The notes beneath the pieces are model-generated. The model searched no databases and was not told the origin of the DNA. It saw only the letters and a program-made list of their open reading frames with translations. The position numbers and the translations under genes were made by a program. Of a stretch of 64,000 nt of DNA, positions 26,684 through 34,196 are shown piece after piece. This DNA comes from Gammaproteobacteria bacterium (GTDB taxonomy: Bacteria; Pseudomonadota; Gammaproteobacteria; Pseudomonadales; Azotimanducaceae), in NCBI GenBank assembly GCA_021773565.1, contig JAJFJZ010000005.1, forward strand, positions 87,021 through 151,020, written 5' to 3'. Numbering within the stretch: position 1 is the stretch's first letter; each line of letters opens with the position of its first letter.

Positions 26684-26735
26684 CCCTTGCAAGGGGCGTT
26701 TGTGCAGGGTATGTTTTTGGATACCCTTGCGAGGG
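26684..26735. promoter_or_regulatory. Two palindromes CCCTTGCAAGGG / CCCTTGCGAGGG in the exporter-metalloprotease gap
   Basis: CCCTTGCAAGGG (26684-26695) is a perfect 12-base palindrome, and CCCTTGCGAGGG (26724-26735) is the same with one change. Their centres are 40 bases apart. They lie between the exporter stop and the 26766 start. The region could also fold: GGGTAT at about 26708-26713 pairs with ATACCC at 26721-26726. It may be an operator pair or an RNA structure between two transcription units. Confidence 0.4.
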
Positions 26736-26765
26736 ATGGCGAGGGATGGAGAGGGACTGCAACAC

Positions 26766-27446
26766 ATGCATCGTAATACACAGTTACTAGTGCTTGCCTG
26801 CGTAATATTGGCGGGGCTTTTGCTGGGCCGGTTATTTCTGCAACCGGATGAAAAAAAACTGCTTGCCACTGTACCCGCAGAAAACACCGGCGAGCCAACT
26901 AAAACTACCCTTTCAGCACCTGTCCTTTCAGCGCCAACTGTCGAAAAACAACAAGCTACAACGCCAAACGCAAGCCAAAACAGTTCCGGCCCGGTTAATC
27001 TCTGGACAGCAAGCAGCAACAATTTCGACATTGATATTCCTGCAGCGCAAAGTGATGTCGAAGGTGCGGTGTTGCTTGAATACGATACAAAGGGCCTGCG
27101 AGGTTTGCTGCGTGGGGATGGCTTATTGATTGGCGTACCTCAACAGAATACCGAGTATGCCTTGACGATCGAGAAGGTGGTAAACCACCCGAGCGGGATA
27201 AAAGTTATACAAGCGCGTCAAAGCGACAACGTTAGACTCATTCTTACGCTTGGACAAAAAAATACCTTTGCCAATCTGGCTACTCTGGCGGGTAATTTTG
27301 AGTTGGTTGGCAATGCCAGTGCGGGGTGGTTAATGCCAGCAGAGAATATGGACCCGGATATTGATCCATCTATACCCGATTATGTTATTCCATCAAAAGC
27401 ACAGGCGCGCTTACAAAACCCGGCGCCAAGACAAAACCTGAATTAG
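26766..27446 (+). CDS. Membrane-anchored propeptide-like partner of the adjacent metalloprotease
   Basis: This 226-residue protein has one N-terminal membrane helix (about 8-24) and a Pro/Thr-rich linker. A soluble domain (about 80-205) contains LRGLLRGDGLLIGVPQ, TLGQKNTFANLATLAG and GWLMPAENMDPDIDPS. That domain resembles, from memory, a region found at the N-terminus or just upstream of reprolysin-type metalloproteases in gammaproteobacteria, where it looks like a propeptide. Here it is a separate gene nine bases before the protease. It may act as chaperone or inhibitor of the protease; this is inference. ATG 26766 follows a GGAGAGGG ribosome binding site. Confidence 0.65.
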   Translation: MHRNTQLLVLACVILAGLLLGRLFLQPDEKKLLATVPAENTGEPTKTTLSAPVLSAPTVEKQQATTPNASQNSSGPVNLWTASSNNFDIDIPAAQSDVEGAVLLEYDTKGLRGLLRGDGLLIGVPQQNTEYALTIEKVVNHPSGIKVIQARQSDNVRLILTLGQKNTFANLATLAGNFELVGNASAGWLMPAENMDPDIDPSIPDYVIPSKAQARLQNPAPRQNLN

Positions 27447-27455
27447 GGCAGCCTT

Positions 27456-30400
27456 ATGAAAAAATACTGGTACGGATCCCTTTATTGTTTGAGCGCGACT
27501 TTATTCGCATTCAACCTGGCTTATGCCGATTCGGAACTCATTTGCCCCTGTACCTACAACTCGGACGGGCCAACTTCTGTGATCACCACTGCCGGTATCC
27601 GCAATACCGGTGACGCAACTACCAATACGCTGCGTATCATTGGTATTGCGGTAAACGCTGCCACGCCCAACGCGGGTGGAATTATTGTCAGTACGGCGCG
27701 TTTTCCGACGACGCTGGGAGTGGGTGAATCCTTTGCCCAGGGAACCGCAACGGAATCCGGTTTTGTATTTACCCAGGCCACCGACGATTTTATTATTTAC
27801 CTGCAACTGGACGAATTTATAGATGGCGACTGGGTATTCCAGGACACAGTACGCATGGAGCCCATACAGTCAATTAACCGCTTTGGAGGCTCATCCGCGG
27901 GTAGTTTTGCAGTTGACAATGACGCGGCATTTTACCTGGATGGTACCGCCACTGCGATCGTAACGGGTGGTTCAATTACCGTTGAACTGCCTGCGATTGT
28001 TAATTCCTCCACAACCTTTACCTCCGGCAACCTTACGCTGGAAGTGGGAGTGTATGAAGAGCCTGAATACTTTGGCCAACTCTTTTTTACCGGGGGATCT
28101 GCAGATCTGGGCGTCGCATTGGGACCAAATTCCAGCACCAATGCCACAAGCCTTACCTTTGACTTTACCGACCCAAACTCTCCCGGCTTTGATTATGTAC
28201 ACATCGCCATTCTGGATGAGTCCCAGACCATTACTACTATGTTATGGCAAGCAGTAATCGCACCCCCCGGTGACCCGATCATGAGCAGAAGTTTTGCACT
28301 GAATTCGGTAGACACCCTCACCGACAGTGACCTGGATACGGTGAGTGATTTTAACGAAAACCTGATCGGTACCAACGCCCAGGATGATAGCAGTACACCG
28401 GGCACCAGCATCCTGGATGTGTTGATTTTGTATACCCCATCTGTGGATGTATTGTTTGGAGGAGAGCCGGAAGCACGATTTATCCAGGAGGTCGCCTTTG
28501 CCAACCAGGTGCTTGCCGATAGTGGTGTAGATGCAGAATTCAGAATTGCAGACAGTGCTGAAGTTGTATTCGATGACGCTGAGTCAAACGAAGCAGCCCT
28601 GGATGCCATGCGCGACCAAACCGGCCCGTTTGCAAATCTGGCCACCATGCGTGCAGATGCCGGGGCCGACTTTGTAGTATTTTTCCGTCCCTTTGTGATG
28701 GGGTCAGGGCAATGCGGGCTGGGTACACTCCCCAATATTGGCAGCGATGGAGATTTTGCTTTTATCGATCCCACTACCATTAACGCCGTAGTGAATGCAG
28801 ATTGCCGGGACACAGCCTTTACCCACGAGCTGGGGCACAATATGGGGCTTGCCCACTCACCCCGGGGTCCGGCTGGCTCATTGGGCACCTTTAACTGGTC
28901 ACGCGGCCACGGCGTGGACGCCCTGTTTTATACAATCATGGCCAATGTCACTGAATATCCGGGTTCTGTGCAGTCCCTGGTATTTTCCAACCCGAACATT
29001 AGTTGCCTGGGCCAGCCTTGTGGCGTGGATCGCAATGCCGAGCTGGGTGCAGATGCCGCACTATCGTTAAATACCGTACGTTTTCAGTTTGCGGCTTTCC
29101 AACAGAACGCCAATGACTCTGACGGGGATGGCGTACCCGATAACGAAGATGCCTTTCCCAACGACCCTACCGAGTCTGTAGACACAGACAACGACGGCAC
29201 AGGAAACAATGCAGACACAGATGACGATAACGATGGCATGCCAGATACCTACGAAGACGATAATGGTCTGGACCCGCTTTCGGATACCGATAAAGACGAG
29301 GACGCGGACGGTGATGGCGCTACCAACTTTGAGGAATTTCAGGCAGGTACCGATCCGAACAATGCCAGCAGTGTGGAAGCCTGTGCCTTAAACGTGATGC
29401 CGCCCCTGCCCTCCGATTCTGCTCTGGCCATCGAAAAACTGCTGTATGTCGCCAATCCCGGCAGCAACATAACCCAGCAGACTTTTCTGCGATTCATCAA
29501 CCCCAACGATACCCCTGCGTCCGTTGAGGTATTTGGCATTGATGATACTGGTGTGCGAAGCAAAAATCCGCCCTTAAGCTTTATGCTTCCACCACAGGCT
29601 TCCCTGCAATTTAATGCACAGGACCTGGAAAACGGCAATACCAACAAGGGCCTGACGAGCCATCTGTGTAATGGTGCGGGGAAATGGCAGCTCGTTATTC
29701 GCTCAGACCTGGCTATACAGGTGATGGGCCTGATCAGAACGCCAGACGGATTTTTAACCAGCCTGAACGATGTTGTGCCAATTTCGGGTTCTGTAAATAA
29801 TGTGTTTTTTGCCAACCCGGCAAGTAACATCAATCAACAGACCTTCCTAAGGATAGTGAACCCTACGGATGCTACAGGTCTGGTTACCTTATCGGGTATT
29901 GACGACAACGGTGCGCCCTCTCCCGGTAATATCACCTTTACCCTGGGGCCATTCCAGTCTAAACAGATCAATGCACAGGAACTGGAAGGCGGCAGTACAC
30001 CCAAAGGCCTGGTGGGCAGTTTAGGTGACGGTGTTGGTAAGTGGCGCATTACAGTTACCTCGGTGCTCGCGCTAAAAACCATGAGCCTGATCCGAACGCC
30101 GGATGGCTTTTTGACCAATTTGAGCGGTATGGTTGATGAGACTATGGGCGGTGACTTTGTTATCTACTTTGGCAACCCTGCCAGTGATACCGGAAAACAA
30201 ACCTTTTTGCGCATCATCAATACCAGTAACGTAACCGGCACCGTGACCATGGTAGCCATCGATGACGCGGGTGCCCCTGCACCTTCCGGAAACATTACCT
30301 TTAGCCTGGGACCCAATGCCTCAAAGCAAATGAATGCGGGAGATCTTGAAAATGGTAATGCTGGCAAGGGCCTTAGCGGTATGTTCGGCGATGGCACCGG

Positions 30401-30860
30401 GCGCTGGCGCATAACCGTAAGTGCTACGATGAATATTCAGGTGATGAGCCTGGTACGTACACCGGATGGTTTTTTGACTAACTTAAGCCGCACTACACCC
30501 AGGGCGGCAGACACCAGTAACGTATTTTTCTTTAATCCTGCCAGTAATATTAACCAGGTGAGTTCGCTGCGTATTATTAACGATAGCAATCTGGGCGCCT
30601 TTATTACCATTTCCGGTATCGACGATGCGGGTAATCCGGGCACCGGTATGGTCACCTTAACCATTGCAGCAAATTCTGCTTTGTCAGTGACGTCCCAGGA
30701 TCTGGAGAATGGCAATATACCGCTGGGCCTGGTTGGCGCTCTGGGTAACGGAGTGGGCAAATGGCGACTATTCGTTGTGTCTACCTCAGATCTCAAAGTG
30801 CAGGGCCTTATGAATACACCCAGTGGCTTTCTTACCAATCTCAGCCGTGCGGTGGAATAA
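27456..30860 (+). CDS. Secreted reprolysin-like zinc metalloprotease with TSP3-type and four C-terminal repeats
   Basis: The 1134-residue product has a Sec signal peptide (about 1-25, ending AYADS). An N-terminal beta region is followed by a metalloprotease domain (about 320-545) with the metzincin zinc motif HELGHNMGLAH (His457, Glu458, His461, His467) and a Met-turn in YTIMAN. Asp-rich calcium-binding thrombospondin type 3 repeats (DSDGDGVPDNEDAFP and similar) span about 550-640. Four tandem repeats of about 115-120 residues then reach the C-terminus, each with NPxSN near its start and a KWR(I/L)-RTPDGFLTNLS end. It is probably an extracellular or surface peptidase. It follows its likely partner gene by nine bases and a strong stem-loop ends the unit. 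Confidence 0.9.
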   Translation: MKKYWYGSLYCLSATLFAFNLAYADSELICPCTYNSDGPTSVITTAGIRNTGDATTNTLRIIGIAVNAATPNAGGIIVSTARFPTTLGVGESFAQGTATESGFVFTQATDDFIIYLQLDEFIDGDWVFQDTVRMEPIQSINRFGGSSAGSFAVDNDAAFYLDGTATAIVTGGSITVELPAIVNSSTTFTSGNLTLEVGVYEEPEYFGQLFFTGGSADLGVALGPNSSTNATSLTFDFTDPNSPGFDYVHIAILDESQTITTMLWQAVIAPPGDPIMSRSFALNSVDTLTDSDLDTVSDFNENLIGTNAQDDSSTPGTSILDVLILYTPSVDVLFGGEPEARFIQEVAFANQVLADSGVDAEFRIADSAEVVFDDAESNEAALDAMRDQTGPFANLATMRADAGADFVVFFRPFVMGSGQCGLGTLPNIGSDGDFAFIDPTTINAVVNADCRDTAFTHELGHNMGLAHSPRGPAGSLGTFNWSRGHGVDALFYTIMANVTEYPGSVQSLVFSNPNISCLGQPCGVDRNAELGADAALSLNTVRFQFAAFQQNANDSDGDGVPDNEDAFPNDPTESVDTDNDGTGNNADTDDDNDGMPDTYEDDNGLDPLSDTDKDEDADGDGATNFEEFQAGTDPNNASSVEACALNVMPPLPSDSALAIEKLLYVANPGSNITQQTFLRFINPNDTPASVEVFGIDDTGVRSKNPPLSFMLPPQASLQFNAQDLENGNTNKGLTSHLCNGAGKWQLVIRSDLAIQVMGLIRTPDGFLTSLNDVVPISGSVNNVFFANPASNINQQTFLRIVNPTDATGLVTLSGIDDNGAPSPGNITFTLGPFQSKQINAQELEGGSTPKGLVGSLGDGVGKWRITVTSVLALKTMSLIRTPDGFLTNLSGMVDETMGGDFVIYFGNPASDTGKQTFLRIINTSNVTGTVTMVAIDDAGAPAPSGNITFSLGPNASKQMNAGDLENGNAGKGLSGMFGDGTGRWRITVSATMNIQVMSLVRTPDGFLTNLSRTTPRAADTSNVFFFNPASNINQVSSLRIINDSNLGAFITISGIDDAGNPGTGMVTLTIAANSALSVTSQDLENGNIPLGLVGALGNGVGKWRLFVVSTSDLKVQGLMNTPSGFLTNLSRAVE

Positions 30861-31179
30861 GGCTGTGTAATCGAATTGACTGCTGGTAATGCAACCGGAC
30901 AGGAGCGACTTTTGTCATGCAAAAGCGCTCCAGGTTTCCGGTTTTCGCTCTATTTAACACTTCTCAAAAAATTCATTCCGAATAAAATCTCTCCTACAGA
31001 CCAGTAAAAACAGGGTCTAAGCTTTCTCTCAGGCCACTCTACGTGGCATTTCAGCGTGCTCAAAGGACTTTCCTCCCCTGGATCGCCAATGTGCACCCAT
31101 CGCAGCACGGTCTGACCCAAGCATGAAAGTGTTCCCACCGTACAGCGACCATTAACTACCAAATGAATTGGAGATAGAC
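30861..31179. other. Intergenic region after the metalloprotease gene
   Basis: These 319 bases hold the stem-loop terminator near the left end (30893-30942). The rest should include the promoter and a leader of the small secreted protein gene at 31180, with a GGAG ribosome binding site at its right end. I see no open frame with coding character, no riboswitch I can name and no clear promoter hexamers. Confidence 0.4.
30893..30942 (+). terminator. Stem-loop downstream of the metalloprotease gene
   Basis: The inner stem is GGAGCG-A-CTTTTG pairing with CAAAAG-CGCTCC (30902-30931), with an outer AACCGGA/TTCCGGTT pairing (30893-30899 with 30935-30942). Only a short T-run follows, so it may be a weak terminator or a 3' end-protecting structure. 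Confidence 0.6.
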
Positions 31180-31584
31180 ATGAAATTATTTAATACAAGC
31201 AAATCCACAAGTTCTCGTCGCAGCCTCAACCTTTTTGTGGCAGCTCTGGGCCTCGCAGGTTTATTGAGTGTACCTGTACAGGCCCACGAGACTTTTAACA
31301 AAGAAGCTACGGCAAACAATTTTGCAGTTTCAGCAAGTGCTGCAAGACGCATGGTACGCAACTATCTGAGCGAGGCTGGATACACCCGCTCATTGAAATC
31401 CGGTGGCGCCCAGATCAAAAAGATTGAACTGCAGGACGGTTATTATGCTGTACAGGTAGTACTGCGCGACAACAGTACCACCAGCACAACCAGGGCCAGC
31501 ATGTTTGTAAATGCCAACACAGGGCTGCTGACTTACAGCCCCAGTGGACGTAGCCCCGCAAGCACCGCTGTAGCAGGTAACTAG
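31180..31584 (+). CDS. Small secreted protein, PepSY-like
   Basis: The 134-residue product has a Sec signal peptide (LFVAALGLAGLLSVPVQA, cleavage before HETF). The mature part (about 100 residues) has one predicted amphipathic helix (ASAARRMVRNYLSEAGY) and a beta-hairpin (YYAVQVVLRDNS, then ASMFVNANTGLLTY) reminiscent of PepSY domains. No catalytic motif is visible. ATG 31180 sits after a GGAG ribosome binding site; the in-frame upstream start at 31168 does not. A strong terminator follows directly, so it is monocistronic. Confidence 0.7.
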   Translation: MKLFNTSKSTSSRRSLNLFVAALGLAGLLSVPVQAHETFNKEATANNFAVSASAARRMVRNYLSEAGYTRSLKSGGAQIKKIELQDGYYAVQVVLRDNSTTSTTRASMFVNANTGLLTYSPSGRSPASTAVAGN

Positions 31585-31606
31585 AACCCAGTAAAAATAC
31601 GGGATT

Positions 31607-31640
31607 AACCCTGCATGGGAAACCATGCAGGGTTTTTTTT
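31607..31640 (+). terminator. Rho-independent terminator of the small secreted protein gene
   Basis: A perfect 12-base stem AACCCTGCATGG/CCATGCAGGGTT with a GAAA loop is followed by a run of eight T. It lies 22 bases after the stop at 31584. This is the clearest intrinsic terminator in the window. Confidence 0.92.
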
Positions 31641-31690
31641 GTTTCCACTTTTTGTTTCACAACAGCCCCGTCCTTGTTACCTTTACCGTG

Positions 31691-32161
31691 ATGGATAGAG
31701 ACGAAACCCTGATAAGCGATTGTTATGATCTGGCAAACAAGTCCGTACAAAAGGGCAATCATCCATTCGGCGCGCTGTTACTCGTGCACGATAAAGTATT
31801 ACTGGTGGCCGAAAATACCGTGGTGACGGAACAGGATGTAACCCGCCATGCTGAACTTAATCTGGTGCGTACTGCCGTGAGGACACTGGGCTCACAAGAT
31901 TTGTCCGCGGCTACCTTGTACACCAGCACAGAACCCTGCGCTATGTGCGCAGGTGCTATTTATTGGGCAGGAATACGAAGTATTGTCTATGGCTGTTCCG
32001 CGCAGAAGCTAGGCGAAATCGCGGGGGCCGCATTTGTGGTCCCCAGCCGCGAACTGTTTAACTACGGTGCGGAACATACTCAAATCAAGGGACCAGTGCT
32101 GGAAGCGCCGGGTGCGCAGATGCACCGGAAGTTCTGGCCCAATTACTCAGGAAACAGCTGA
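31691..32161 (+). CDS. Nucleoside deaminase (CMP/dCMP deaminase fold, guanine-deaminase-like)
   Basis: This 156-residue cytidine-deaminase-fold enzyme has the zinc site HAE (His53, Glu55) and PCAMC (Cys83, Cys86). The HPFGALLL and CSAQKLGEIAG regions look like free nucleobase/nucleoside deaminases of the guanine deaminase type more than tRNA-acting TadA, which usually has a basic C-terminus. It likely deaminates a purine or pyrimidine base. ATG 31691 is chosen because the terminator of the upstream gene precedes it; upstream in-frame codons lie inside that terminator. Its stop overlaps the lipoprotein start by one base. Confidence 0.88.
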   Translation: MDRDETLISDCYDLANKSVQKGNHPFGALLLVHDKVLLVAENTVVTEQDVTRHAELNLVRTAVRTLGSQDLSAATLYTSTEPCAMCAGAIYWAGIRSIVYGCSAQKLGEIAGAAFVVPSRELFNYGAEHTQIKGPVLEAPGAQMHRKFWPNYSGNS

Positions 32162-32787
32162 TGCATTTACTTAAAATTTTAGCCCTCGCTTTACTTACGA
32201 CGGCGCTTTTTTCCTGTGCAAGCTTAAGCGAAGAAGAGTGCCTTCATATGAACTGGGCAGCACTCGGCTATGAAGATGGCGCGGCTGGTCACACGGGGCA
32301 ACACATAGGCAAACACCGCGAAGCCTGCGCCCGGTATGGCGTCAGCCCCAATTTGCAGGCTTACAATCGAGGCAGAGAGGACGGACTTAAGGATTATTGT
32401 CGGCCCGCCAATGCTTATGCGGTAGGTGTACGGGGGGGCGAATACAAGGGTGTGTGTCCCTCTGAGCTTGCCGAAGGCTTTAACCAGGCCTTTGAAGATG
32501 GCCGGCATCTGTTTCGGCTCGAAGAGACCGTAAAACAAACCAACGCGGAATTGCTTTCCATGGAGAATCACCTGGAAAAACTGGATCGGGAATCAGCCGA
32601 AGCTGAATCAGAACTGGTAAATGGTGACAACACACCTGAGGAGCGTCAGGTGTTGGTGGATACCACGCGCGAACTGGCAGAGGAAATTGGCCACCTGCAC
32701 CAACAGATACGGAATTTACAGGTGCGCCTGGGCCGCGAGGAATACGAGCTGGCACTGTATCGCAATACCCATGTCCCGAATTATTAA
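32161..32787 (+). CDS. DUF2799 lipoprotein with coiled coil
   Basis: The 208-residue product has lipobox LFSC (Cys19). The DUF2799 part (about 25-130) has repeated Gly-Asp turns such as GYEDGAAG, NRGREDGLKDYC and EAFEDGR-like motifs, plus Cys residues that could pair. A C-terminal coiled coil (about 125-200, Glu/Leu rich) follows. The function of DUF2799 is unknown. It is probably an outer-membrane lipoprotein, co-translated with the deaminase gene through a one-base overlap. Confidence 0.85.
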   Translation: MHLLKILALALLTTALFSCASLSEEECLHMNWAALGYEDGAAGHTGQHIGKHREACARYGVSPNLQAYNRGREDGLKDYCRPANAYAVGVRGGEYKGVCPSELAEGFNQAFEDGRHLFRLEETVKQTNAELLSMENHLEKLDRESAEAESELVNGDNTPEERQVLVDTTRELAEEIGHLHQQIRNLQVRLGREEYELALYRNTHVPNY

Positions 32788-32804
32788 GCGCATGACAGGT
32801 TATG

Positions 32805-33566
32805 TTAGCGCGTATTCGACCCGTTTTCGGAATAGTAACGCTTTGGTGTCGCTCCCATGGCGTGCCTGAACATGGTGATAAAAGCACTGGCACTCTGGTA
32901 GCCTACTTCCAGTGCGACGGTGTTAATTGCATAGCCGCCTGCGATAAGCTTTAAGGCCTGTAACAGTCGAACCTGTTGGCGCCATTGGCCAAAAGTCAGT
33001 CCGGTTTCCTTCACAAATATGCGCTCAATGGTGCGACGACTCGCCCCAACAATACTACATAGCCTTGTCAGGGTAGATGTATCTGCAGGGTCATTTTGTA
33101 CAAACTCCGCAACTTTAAGGGCTCGGGCGTCCCGGGGCATAGGCAGGGACAAAGGCATGCTGGGGAGTGTTTTTAGCTGGTCCAGCAAAAACTCGAGCAA
33201 ATGTGTTTGCTTTGGCTCGTCCCCGTCCAGTACACCCTGGTCGCAGGTATAGGGAATTAACTCCCTGAGCAGTGGTGAAACCTGCAATACACAACACCCG
33301 CCAGGTAATTCTGAACAGATATCCGGATGTAAATACAGGGTGCGCATATACACCCGGCCTGTCATCTCAATTGAATGTTCTACCTCACGCGGCACCCACA
33401 CCGCACGATCAGTTGGTACCACCCACACACCCGAGTGCGTGCTTACACTCATGACGCCTTCACTTGCAAAAACCAGCTGGCTCCAGCCGTGACTATGCGG
33501 CGCCAGTACGCTGCCAGCTTCGTAGCGAAGCGATAAACTACGCACGAGACCCGGCACAGGTGTCAA
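32805..33566 (-). CDS. AraC-family transcriptional regulator
   Basis: This 253-residue protein has an N-terminal cupin-like sensor (HSHGWSQLVFASEGVM, then VPTDRAVWVPREVEH). The C-terminal double HTH of AraC type has GASRRTIERIFVKETGLTFGQWR and VALEVGYQSASAFITMFRHAMG. The start is TTG 33566, overlapping the VOC stop (TTGA), which implies translational coupling. The regulator and VOC gene are probably autoregulated together. The ligand is unknown. Confidence 0.9.
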   Translation of the reverse strand: MTPVPGLVRSLSLRYEAGSVLAPHSHGWSQLVFASEGVMSVSTHSGVWVVPTDRAVWVPREVEHSIEMTGRVYMRTLYLHPDICSELPGGCCVLQVSPLLRELIPYTCDQGVLDGDEPKQTHLLEFLLDQLKTLPSMPLSLPMPRDARALKVAEFVQNDPADTSTLTRLCSIVGASRRTIERIFVKETGLTFGQWRQQVRLLQALKLIAGGYAINTVALEVGYQSASAFITMFRHAMGATPKRYYSENGSNTR

Positions 33567-33979
33567 ACACCCTGGGCTATTTGTTGCAGCGCTTCTGCCT
33601 CGTACTGCATGGCACCAAGAATATTGCCCTCGGTGTCTTCAAAGGAAATAAGCCGCCCCACGGTGGGTATTTCGCCGCTAAAACTGATCAGGCCGCCATG
33701 TTTTTCCACTAATGCGCTGGTGTGTTCAATATCCAGGACACTTACTGTACAGGTAAAACCGGTAGTGCCCTTATTAACCAGCTCTACATGGCGCTTTTGC
33801 AAGGCCCCTGCAATTCCCGGATTTTCAGGTGAACCGGTGAGTATTCGGTAAAAATCCGGTGGCCCCCAGGCCTCAAATCGCCAGTCGAAAACCTGCTCGT
33901 AAAAAGCGCGCGCCCGTTCCACATCTTCGGCGTGAATGGCAAAGTGCAGTACATTATTAGCGTGAGTATGTGCATTCAT
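33563..33979 (-). CDS. VOC-family (glyoxalase/dioxygenase fold) protein
   Basis: This 138-residue protein has two beta-alpha-beta-beta-beta modules. LHFAIHAEDVERARAFYEQVFDW is the first and IPTVGRLISFEDTEGNILGAMQY the second. His12 or His15 and a Glu in the second module could bind metal. Family members include glyoxalases and antibiotic resistance proteins. ATG 33979 follows a GGGGAAG ribosome binding site and is preferred over an upstream ATG. It is the first gene of the pair with the AraC regulator. Confidence 0.8.
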   Translation of the reverse strand: MNAHTHANNVLHFAIHAEDVERARAFYEQVFDWRFEAWGPPDFYRILTGSPENPGIAGALQKRHVELVNKGTTGFTCTVSVLDIEHTSALVEKHGGLISFSGEIPTVGRLISFEDTEGNILGAMQYEAEALQQIAQGV

Positions 33980-34196
33980 GCTTGCTTCCCCGATTAATTT
34001 CATTCCGTTTAAAATACTGGATTCAAATAGTACCTTACACGCTTTTGGCATTATTAGTATATTTTGACAATTTATATCGTTAATGCGCCACTATCAAACC
34101 CTGCTACAACATACTGGCTATTGTTTGCGCATGCTTGCATCATGAGGCATAAGTTGGTAACAGCAGCAAGGCCAAAATAGAAACTGGAGATTGCCC

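Noticed and set aside
28193..28888. A 231-residue minus-strand frame inside the metalloprotease gene
   Set aside because: The plus strand encodes the intact zinc motif and Met-turn; the minus frame has no recognisable domain.
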